Shown piece after piece: positions 37,080 through 44,922 of a stretch of 64,000 nt of DNA. Source of the stretch: Bacillota bacterium. Its GTDB lineage: Bacteria > Bacillota > Desulfotomaculia > Desulfotomaculales > Desulfohalotomaculaceae. Where the stretch lies: positions 32,001 through 96,000 of the forward strand of contig VENI01000008.1 in the NCBI GenBank assembly GCA_009711615.1. The letters run 5' to 3'. The notes below the pieces were generated by a model, which worked only from the letters and a program-made list of their open reading frames with translations, did not search any database and was not told the DNA's origin. The first letter of the stretch is position 1, and each line of letters opens with the position of its first letter. Made by a program: the position numbers and the translations under genes.

Positions 37080-37686
37080 TTATTTTTGTGAATCAAGAAT
37101 AAACATAGATACATCATGTCCCATGAATATTTTACTTCCAGTATAAAAAGTTTTGGACTGAATATCCCTGTATCCTATTTTAGTCATAATGTCGGCTAAC
37201 TTTACCTGATCAAATCCGTTATGAACCATATCTGAGACTATCTCTTCATTTTTATTAAAATCTACGATTAGTAAATGTGATGTCCTCCGACATTTAGAAC
37301 ATCATATAATCTTGCTAAAACTAATTCAACATTATTAATATGGAGTAGAACCTGAGCCATAAAAATATAATCAGTATTTATATTCGGTAGACTATCTTTT
37401 TCAAAGTCAAAGCATAATGTATCTGCATTCTGTATATTAGAACGAGAAATTTTTTGCTTTATTTGATGAATCATGTTTTGTGATTATCCAAAAACAGTAT
37501 TGATTGAAAATCATTCAATAAGTTCATGCCGACAAGCCCTGTTCTACATCCAAAATCAATGGCATTCAGGTTTTTAGCATTAACTAAATATTCACGAATA
37601 GCATCTGATGATAACTTTGCAATTTAGACCCTTTCAGGAGTGTCATATGTATTAGCTATCATTTCAAACTTATCCGTATTTCCCAT
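37080..37686 (-). pseudogene. Class I SAM-dependent methyltransferase, broken by a stop and two frameshifts
   Basis: From an ATG at 37686 (GAGAGGTAATA upstream) the frame reads MGNTDKFEMIANTYDTPERV then TAA, continuing IAKLSSDAIREYLVN and the SAM-binding NAIDFGCRTGLVGMNLL. A frameshift leads to an ORF with FMAQVLLHINNVELV and YDVLNVGG. A second frameshift leads to LIVDFNKNEEIVSDMVH and a proper C-terminus ending at 37080. All parts together make a complete Methyltransf_25-type protein of about 200 residues. Confidence 0.88.
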
Positions 37687-37749
37687 TATTACCTCTCCAA
37701 TCTGTCTTAATCTAAAATCCTAAAAGAGTTTATTTATTGGTTACACCTT

Positions 37750-37895
37750 CTTTCTATCCTTACCACGCACTCCACATGGCTCGTGAGGACAGCATTGATG
37801 TCTTGGACCGATATTTGAACCTTCCGTTCGCGGGAACATATCAATCAGTTTTTTAATGCTTTTGGGGCACCCGGGGTATGGGAGAACATATCCAC
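37750..37895 (-). pseudogene. Fragments resembling the C-terminus of an RlmD/RumA-type RNA methyltransferase
   Basis: The minus strand reads GITGVDMFSHTPGAP, then in another frame LIDMFPRTEG, then in another SHVECVVRIERR. RlmD/RumA-type methyltransferases end in a VDMFPxTxHVE(C/T)VV pattern, so these look like two overlapping degraded copies. The last part (37750-37778) is the 29-bp repeat shared with 31626-31654. The assignment is by motif only. Confidence 0.45.
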
Positions 37896-37924
37896 CCCGG
37901 TAATACCTGGATTTTTATTTATTT

Positions 37925-39523
37925 TTATTCTTGTTTAAACTCGAGTTTACCCTTCAAAACTTCCGGTACATGTTTTGAAGAAATTTCATATTCAATATAT
38001 GGTGGAGTATCCTTAAACATAAGTACAGAAGGAAATGCCATAGTTGTGTTATGCTTTAAATACTCTATATGAAATGTCAAAATATCATTTTCTTCGTTTT
38101 CAAAAACCCTATACAGAAAAAGGGATTCTAAAGACTTTCGATAATCTTCTTTATCACTTTCATACTCTTCCGAGGCACTAATTTGATTTAACGGATTAAT
38201 CATCCCCATATCTTTATAAGATGGTGGTTGTATAGGATAATACCCATATTTTTCAACAGTGTCGCTCTCTTGTATTGAAAATACAAAATCGGTAAATTTC
38301 ATCTCTAATAATTCTTCTATTATATTTATACCCGGATACGGTAAATCCGAATGCTTTAAGATGCGACCTTTGGGGATTATTAGTTTAACGTCAATGTCCT
38401 CATCATAAGAATTGCCGACATTTGAAATTGCAAGTTTTGCAACGCTAATTACATCAATGTAACTAAAGTAGTCAATGTACTCATTGTAAGCTTTAACATC
38501 CCAATATAACTCTTCTAATAATGTATATCGTTCTTTTTCTTCCTCCGTTCCCTCAAATGAAGGACCACTATTACCAAAAGGATTTTTAAACTGTAAAATT
38601 TGCTTTTTCAAGTCGCCCACATTCCAGAAATCATCATCAAGTTTAATTTCATTTTTTTCAGCAAAATCTTTAATAGTACTTTTCCAATTATCACTAATAT
38701 CTGCATCTTTCATAGTTTCCGACACCATGTTAATGTTGCCCATTAGCTTTTGGATATCAATATTCTTCAGATAATTAGGGGGTTCCTTAAGTGTATCCTC
38801 AGGCCCCTTTGGATCATCTACTACCCGAGCCGGTAAACCTATATTTTTTAGTACTTGTATTTTTTTAATAATATCTTCTTTTTTATCATCAATAAACTTA
38901 CTGTCACACAAATTATTCTTGTACAAAGAATAATCTTTTTTTGCTAATGCATTTATATCTCTTACTTTCAAAATAGGATTTAACTTTTCATTTGTTGCGC
39001 CTTTCTCACCAGAGATCAGTGGTAAAAAATGTAGTGCAAGATGATTTGTAAACTGGCGTTGAAGTTCATGCTTGTCCTTAATTACAGCATAAACTCCTCT
39101 ATCTTTATACTTCTCCCTAAAATCCAAAACTCTTTGGTACTGATTCATATCGACTTTTGAGGGGTTAATTGGAGCATCTAAAAAGTACATAAATACTTGT
39201 TTGCCAACTGATAACATTTCTTCAATTTCTTCTTCTGTGCCTGAACCATACTTATCCGTTGGAGTACCAAATTTTGTCCAAAAAATTGCAATTGCCGCAT
39301 CACAATCTCTAACAAATTGTTTATTCAACAATTCTTGAGGTTTATCACCAGATTGAGGATAACTATCCGTGGACCAATGCTTAGTAACCACTTCAATATT
39401 ATTGATCACACCAAACACCCTGTTAAAACTTTCAACACTTTCTTTTATTACATCCAAATAGTCTAAGACATCTCCAGGACAAGAAATTAATAAATCATAA
39501 GCAGTAATTCCTTTTCTTGGCAT
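37925..39523 (-). CDS. DUF4062-domain protein of a defence-type locus
   Basis: The 532-residue protein begins with a DUF4062 domain (about residues 7-130): AYDLLISCPGDVLDYLDVIK, then HWSTDSYPQSGDKPQE, DAAIAIFWTKFGTPT and GTEEEIEEML. DUF4062 often forms the N-terminus of STAND/NLR-like or other immune-type proteins and is thought to have a TIR-like/nucleotide-binding fold. The middle is helical. The C-terminal part (about 340-500) includes LAISNVGNSYDEDIDVKLIIPKG, a beta-sandwich-like region. The ATG at 39523 follows AAGGAGGTG; the longer start has no site. It is the last gene of the run. Confidence 0.7.
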   Translation of the reverse strand: MPRKGITAYDLLISCPGDVLDYLDVIKESVESFNRVFGVINNIEVVTKHWSTDSYPQSGDKPQELLNKQFVRDCDAAIAIFWTKFGTPTDKYGSGTEEEIEEMLSVGKQVFMYFLDAPINPSKVDMNQYQRVLDFREKYKDRGVYAVIKDKHELQRQFTNHLALHFLPLISGEKGATNEKLNPILKVRDINALAKKDYSLYKNNLCDSKFIDDKKEDIIKKIQVLKNIGLPARVVDDPKGPEDTLKEPPNYLKNIDIQKLMGNINMVSETMKDADISDNWKSTIKDFAEKNEIKLDDDFWNVGDLKKQILQFKNPFGNSGPSFEGTEEEKERYTLLEELYWDVKAYNEYIDYFSYIDVISVAKLAISNVGNSYDEDIDVKLIIPKGRILKHSDLPYPGINIIEELLEMKFTDFVFSIQESDTVEKYGYYPIQPPSYKDMGMINPLNQISASEEYESDKEDYRKSLESLFLYRVFENEENDILTFHIEYLKHNTTMAFPSVLMFKDTPPYIEYEISSKHVPEVLKGKLEFKQE

Positions 39524-39577
39524 GCAACCCACCTCCTTTGATTTCCATTTGTTATATTGAATTCTCAAGATTATCTA

Positions 39578-40416
39578 TTATTTATTCTTAATTGAAGGCA
39601 ACACAGTATCCAGATACTCCTGCCAATATCCTTCATCGTCGCCTTCCATATCATTAAGCCAATAATACATAAACAGAATTTCAAGTTCTTGCTTTCTTCC
39701 TTTTATGAATGGTTTCTTCGGCATTTTTCTATATAAAGGGTTGAGATTAAATAGATTGCTTTTCTGCTTATAATCATAGTCGTACTTCCTAAAGGAATAC
39801 TGGCTCTTCTTCCTATGAGACGCGGGCCACATATCTTCATTATCATAAAATCTGTTAATCCAATTATAGGCAAATGCAGCAAGGTTTACATGGTTTTTAG
39901 TCTAGGTTTTTTCAAGCCAATCACTAATCTCTTCAGAAATTGTTGGCACACCAAAGTCAAAATGTTTTTGGCTTTGTACCCTATGATAGTCTTTGATAAA
40001 GAGGAAAAGCATTTCAGTCTGCTCTTTAAGAAATGGTATTTTTTAATAAGTTTAGTATAGCATTCATATGAGAGACTTCTGAATTCACTGTCAGTATTAT
40101 ATAGAAAAAACAGCTCATCCTCCTTCAACATATTACCAATATACTTGTGGACCTGCTTTCCATATTCGTCATACATACTAACTGCCCAATCTCTCACTTC
40201 AGGCTCATAATCTTGGAGCTGCTTTCGATATTTCTCCAATTTTTCATTTTGTAGCACTGTTTTTTCTTCGGCCTCAGTAATATTCAGATAGTTGTTAAAG
40301 TACTCAAATACATAATCAACACAGGATTTCATGTTTTGAGTCCGTTCATCTAGGTCAAACTCATTGAGCTTATCTTCTTTTTTTCTGCGAGCGATATACT
40401 CCTCAATTGTAAGCAT
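39578..40416 (-). pseudogene. Unknown protein gene with one frameshift and one amber codon
   Basis: Two ORFs here are halves of one gene. From the ATG at 40416 the frame is good to about residue 125. At a run of six T (40039-40044, six A on the coding strand) the sense frame shifts by one: the other frame continues PFLKEQTEMLFLFIKDYHR and GVPTISEEISDWLEKT, meets TAG (39902-39904), then continues TKNHVNLAAFAYNWINRFY into the ORF ending at 39578. The full product would be about 279 residues, helical and charged, with no family recognised. It lies between the two large helicase-locus genes. Confidence 0.82.
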
Positions 40417-40514
40417 ATGAACACCTCAATTTTTCTCTTTTAACGGTTCTTTTAGTTAACCATATCAAGAGCGCCTGTAAATCTTATCACCTGCATTAAG
40501 TTAATGGCAGAAAA

Positions 40515-43500
40515 TCAACTATTTTTTAACCATGTTTGAATTTTACTCTCTATTAATGTTGCATCCAAACTTCCGTCTAATCCATCCTCGGTAATTATCA
40601 AATTCCCAAGAGTTTCTGAAATTCTCACACTTTCATAGTTTGCTCGCTTTTCGTCCCAACGCTTTTTATATGATTTATCACTTAGCATTCCAAGATGCTC
40701 TAAATAAGCAGTTTTGCCCTTGTAGCGTAGAGTAAAATCAGGAATATAGGTTTTACCACTAACATTTAATGGTTCTTCATAGAAATACTCAATATTAAAC
40801 TTATCGAGAATATTAGCCACAATTACTTCGGACTTTGATCTAACCATTTCACCACGAATCGTTTTATGGATTAGTTTTTCTTCAAAGTACCGTTTTTGTT
40901 TACTAAACTCTATCTCAATGATGTTTGGAACTTCAAATAAGTCTGTATATCGTTGTTTGGTATCCGAATACCAGTCATTTGCATACTGAACTAATTCTTG
41001 AATTGACAAATCACTTAATACAATTAGTTTTTCTCTTTGGCGGGATAACGCAGTATACAAAAGTTCTTTTGTAACAAATGAACTTTTACCATTTATGACT
41101 ACTATGGTTTTGCCAAAGCTAGAACCCTGTGATTTGTGAACAGTAAGAGCATAAGCAAGTTCTAGCTTAGAATCGCTATTATCACCACCAAAATCAGCTT
41201 TAGTATATGAAAATACTTTTCCCTCAAATGAGCCAAAACGGAATTTATACCAACTAGTATTCTTATCATTTTTGCCATAGTGGCTTGGGTAATCCACCAT
41301 GATACCAATTTCACCATTTGCAATATATGCTTTTCCCGATGAACCATCCCAGTAATCCTTCTCACCATTTACATTAGATATGACTTTATCTCCGTAAACA
41401 ATATTTTGAACAGATTGAGGACTGTTTTTTGACCATGTATATGCATTCCATTTCTCGACAATGTCTTGACGATATTTTCCGTGAAGTTGATTATTCAAAT
41501 AATAGCTTCCTGCACCAATAAATTTTGTTGGAGATAGAATTTGCCAGTCTTCTATATGTTTACTAGTTGGATAATTTGTATATTTGTCTACAATAGCTCC
41601 CAAACTTTTATTAAACCCATCAATATCATCTTCATTAGTCATATTTGTAATTTCCACCAATTCTTCAAAGAACACTTTTTCTAACTCGTCTAAATCGGTG
41701 TATTGAATATATTTAAGACGATTATCTGTTTCATTGTTTTGTATACGGTAAATTACATCTTTATCGACTGAATCCGAATTAGAGAATATTTGAGCAAATG
41801 ATAAATCATCACCACCTGAACCTTGTCTCATCTCAATTTTCAATGTTGCAACCTTTTCAGGATATGAACCCTCTAAATAATTAATCAAATCGACAAATGG
41901 GCGTCCTGCTCCTATTGGAGGTAATTGATTTGGATCTCCTATAAAGATGATTCTTTCAGCATGAGAATCAACAAGCTTTAGTATGCCAGCAAACATATCT
42001 TCAGTCAGCATTGAACTTTCATCGATAATAACTGTTTTGGCAATACTCGAACTAGGTTGGCTTGGCATCTTATAAGCCATTGTGTTCCAACTGAAACCTT
42101 TTGAACGAGTTAAAAATTGTGCCACAGTCATAAACTCAGCATTAACACTATTCTTCTTAAATGAATTCTCAAGTTGAACTCTTGCTTTCCCAGTAGGGGT
42201 TAATGCTAATACACCACCAGCTCTAATTTCTTTTGAAGATGCAAAAATCCCCAATGCTGATGTTTTACCCGTCCCTGCTCTTCCCAATAGGACAGATATC
42301 TTAGATGATTCGAGAATCCTTAACGCTATCGCCTTTTCATCACGAGCCAGTTCATCGTTTTCTTCATTATTTTCTTGAAGTGCTCCAAATTGGTCGTCAA
42401 TAATTTTTCTCCAGTTTTGTTCACTTGATAAACTAGTTCCTAAACGGCTACTTACTATATCGACTACCACTTGTTTATAATCTTGATATTCTTTCAGCTT
42501 GATGTAAGTATTTTCCACATCAACGTGCAATTCACCTTCCTGCAAGAACTCTAGAACACCTTCGATCTTTTCTGTTTGAAAATCTGTTTTATTATCTAAT
42601 GGTAATTTGTTAATTTCTTCAACAATTTGATCATAGCTGAGTAAAGTATGGCCTTGATTTGCCGCTTGAACTAAAACAAATATCACCATAGCTCTAAATC
42701 GGCGTTTATCACTATCAGTTCTCATTTTGGTTGGTTTCTTAAGAGGATACTTATTTTCCACCAACGGATTCACAAACATTGCATTGTCGATTTGAGAAAT
42801 AGTAACTTGATGAATGTCCTTTTCTTTTCGTGTAAGTTCATATAAGAGGTATGGGTTTTCAACAATTTCATCTGCATAATTTTTCAGGTTACCCCAAGCA
42901 TAAATAGCTTGTTCAACAGAAAGATTCAATCGAGACAAAAGTTCAAAGAATTGAGTTTTGTTTTCATTTCTTAATAAACCAGTAAACTCATCCTCTTTGT
43001 CAGCTAAGCTGTCATCCAGTTTCACGTTGCCAGTTTCTTTCTCCCCTGAAAAATATAACTTCAATTCAGAAATCAAGTCGTTTTCAGAAGTATCAACATG
43101 ATGAGCAACATCGAAACCATATCGAACACCGAAAGCTGATAAAATTGAACCTAATCCTGGGAAAATACCACGTTGATTCCAAACGCTTTTTAATTGATTA
43201 GCAACATATTCAAGTTGAACATTAACCCATTCATGATTGGCTTCTTTTAGCTTGAGTTTAGCTATATTTTTCAATGCAATTTTCGCTTGATTTAGAACAT
43301 CAATAGCAGCATCGTAGCTGACCCATTCAGCTGCATATGAAAATTCCGATCTAAAACCTGCCGCTTCAAACAATGTGACACTCGATACATCAAAATCAGG
43401 ATGCTTTTTTACATGATCGGAAATTTCATGATATGGCATTAAAAAGCCATATTTGCCATCAACTCTTATTGAATGAGCTGCATTTGTCTCCCAAATGTAG

Positions 43501-44168
43501 TTTTTTTCGTCACTGCTTCCATCAGACTCATACTCATGAGTTTCTACATTTGATACTATATTTCCTATTCCTGCAATTACACGCCGATTATCTTCGATAA
43601 ATGGAACTTGTTTGTAATATGGAAATATCAATGAATTGTGTGGACTAATTCCGGAAAAGAAATAGTCGAAAATTCCTTTTTGAGATTCTCCATGCGATAC
43701 CCACGAGCTTGACCAGCTCAGCATTTGTTCTGTTTTTTCTAAGTCAAAATAAAAATTGTAATACCTTTGTTTTTCATTGGCATTATCCTTTAAAGTCCAT
43801 GAAAAGGGGCGCAATAAAAATGAATAAGGGTTCATCACAAAAGTTGTTTCTTCGAAATGCTTGAACTTAGCATTTCCTTTTTTATATGGATGGTTCATTT
43901 TAAGATAAAGCTTGGTATCACTCATGAACGCAGCGTTCTCTGTAATCCAGTTTTGCATTTTTACTGGTCCTACTTGTTTGTAACTTTTACCTTTATTTGT
44001 TTCCTCAAACTCCAAGTCCCGTGAGGATGCAATGTTGGGGATTACTTGAGCAGCTACATTATACCTAGGATTATTGTCAATTCGCCCAGTATAATCGTTA
44101 TCCTTCCATGGAATTCTTGTTGAAAAGTGTTGTACATAGTTTATTTGTGGATTAACTTTCTTACACAT
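40515..44168 (-). CDS. RecD-like SF1 helicase with C-terminal PD-(D/E)XK-like nuclease domain
   Basis: The 1217-residue protein has a long N-terminal region (1-600) of unknown fold. The helicase core follows: Walker A GRAGTGKT (about 629-636), motif II IIDESSM (about 712), GDPNQLPPIGAGRPF (about 743), the motif V-like VHKSQGSSFGKT (about 1010) and YTALSRQREKL. The AAA_30/UvrD_C_2 order is that of RecD/TraA helicases. From about 1100 a nuclease-like domain follows: RSKSEVIVANIL, then YEEP, YIPDFTLRY and AYLEHLGM, fitting E-D-ExK of PD-(D/E)XK. It probably acts on DNA ends as a helicase-nuclease. The ORF is intact. Its start lies 14 bases after a broken ORF. Confidence 0.85.
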   Translation of the reverse strand: MCKKVNPQINYVQHFSTRIPWKDNDYTGRIDNNPRYNVAAQVIPNIASSRDLEFEETNKGKSYKQVGPVKMQNWITENAAFMSDTKLYLKMNHPYKKGNAKFKHFEETTFVMNPYSFLLRPFSWTLKDNANEKQRYYNFYFDLEKTEQMLSWSSSWVSHGESQKGIFDYFFSGISPHNSLIFPYYKQVPFIEDNRRVIAGIGNIVSNVETHEYESDGSSDEKNYIWETNAAHSIRVDGKYGFLMPYHEISDHVKKHPDFDVSSVTLFEAAGFRSEFSYAAEWVSYDAAIDVLNQAKIALKNIAKLKLKEANHEWVNVQLEYVANQLKSVWNQRGIFPGLGSILSAFGVRYGFDVAHHVDTSENDLISELKLYFSGEKETGNVKLDDSLADKEDEFTGLLRNENKTQFFELLSRLNLSVEQAIYAWGNLKNYADEIVENPYLLYELTRKEKDIHQVTISQIDNAMFVNPLVENKYPLKKPTKMRTDSDKRRFRAMVIFVLVQAANQGHTLLSYDQIVEEINKLPLDNKTDFQTEKIEGVLEFLQEGELHVDVENTYIKLKEYQDYKQVVVDIVSSRLGTSLSSEQNWRKIIDDQFGALQENNEENDELARDEKAIALRILESSKISVLLGRAGTGKTSALGIFASSKEIRAGGVLALTPTGKARVQLENSFKKNSVNAEFMTVAQFLTRSKGFSWNTMAYKMPSQPSSSIAKTVIIDESSMLTEDMFAGILKLVDSHAERIIFIGDPNQLPPIGAGRPFVDLINYLEGSYPEKVATLKIEMRQGSGGDDLSFAQIFSNSDSVDKDVIYRIQNNETDNRLKYIQYTDLDELEKVFFEELVEITNMTNEDDIDGFNKSLGAIVDKYTNYPTSKHIEDWQILSPTKFIGAGSYYLNNQLHGKYRQDIVEKWNAYTWSKNSPQSVQNIVYGDKVISNVNGEKDYWDGSSGKAYIANGEIGIMVDYPSHYGKNDKNTSWYKFRFGSFEGKVFSYTKADFGGDNSDSKLELAYALTVHKSQGSSFGKTIVVINGKSSFVTKELLYTALSRQREKLIVLSDLSIQELVQYANDWYSDTKQRYTDLFEVPNIIEIEFSKQKRYFEEKLIHKTIRGEMVRSKSEVIVANILDKFNIEYFYEEPLNVSGKTYIPDFTLRYKGKTAYLEHLGMLSDKSYKKRWDEKRANYESVRISETLGNLIITEDGLDGSLDATLIESKIQTWLKNS

Positions 44169-44181
44169 TAGCCCTCTCCTC

Positions 44182-44582
44182 CTAAACCTCTATTACGTAA
44201 TACCTGCTATTACTATAAACTGGTCTCCAGGAAAACTCGTAATTACCTCTTAATGTAATAGAGTTTTTACCTTTCAGAGGCCCTGTTGGTTTGAAAATTT
44301 GACCATAAACTGCATATTTTTTTTGAAAATACTTATAAATGCCTTATTTGTTGCGTCCTTCGTAAAAGGGTCTATCTGATACAAAAAAGGTAATATCTAA
44401 CTTGCTGCCTATTATTTTGGAAATAATAAAATTTCCGCTTTGATACCTTGTCCCACTTCTGTTTTCAATAAGAATAAAGACATTTTCTGAATGCCACAAC
44501 ATAGGTATGCCTCTTTTATTTGCTTGACAAATAGAAACATACCTACGTATAAATTCGGGATACGTCGAAATTACCTGCTACT
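44182..44582 (-). pseudogene. Hypothetical ORF with an in-frame stop, upstream of the RecD-like gene
   Basis: A single minus-strand frame is protein-like throughout: PEFIRRYVSICQANKRGIPM, then ENVFILIENRSG, RPFYEGRNK, TAA, then GIYKYFQKKYAVYGQIFKP and SWRPVYSNSRYYVIEV. No start codon is obvious at the upstream edge. It ends 14 bases before the RecD-like gene. The protein (about 130 residues) is not recognised; it is read here as a gene of the locus with a nonsense mutation. Confidence 0.6.
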
Positions 44583-44586
44583 TCCG

Positions 44587-44861
44587 TTATTCTAGGTTTA
44601 ATATCTTCTGGATATCTAGGTTCTTATTATGTATATCAAACTTATTTTTCCTAACAAAAACATATCCCTTGCCACGTAGGGATTTAACTTGTATCTCACG
44701 AAAACGTTTATTTTTATCTTTTACAACGAAATCCACACCGTGGTCGTCTACTTCCGAGGTATAAACATCTAATCCATTCAAGCAAATTCCATTTTGGCAA
44801 AATACTCAGCATATTTACCTAGTTTTAGGTTATTAAGTTTTGTCCAATCCAAGTTTGGCAT
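44587..44861 (-). pseudogene. Small PD-(D/E)XK-type nuclease gene broken by one frameshift
   Basis: From an ATG at 44861 (AAGGAG upstream) the frame reads MPNLDWTKLNNLKLGKYAEY then KMEFA and TGA. One base out of frame it goes on NGLDVYTSEVDDHGVDFVVK, REIQVKSLRGKGYVFVRKNK and stops at 44587. The order GKYAEYFAKMEF...DDHGVDFVV...EIQVKS is the E-D-ExK layout of DUF4365-like/PD-(D/E)XK nucleases. One missing base near GAATTTGC explains the break. The expected C-terminus may also be missing, so it is probably inactive here. Confidence 0.75.
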
Positions 44862-44922
44862 AGTCTTAAATCTCCTTAATCGAGGATTTAATTTTTAAAA
44901 ATTTATTGCCTTCCTTTTGCCA

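Noticed and set aside
39902-39904. The amber codon as a pyrrolysine site.
   Set aside because: The same gene also has a frameshift and there is no pyl gene in the window, so simple inactivation is more likely.
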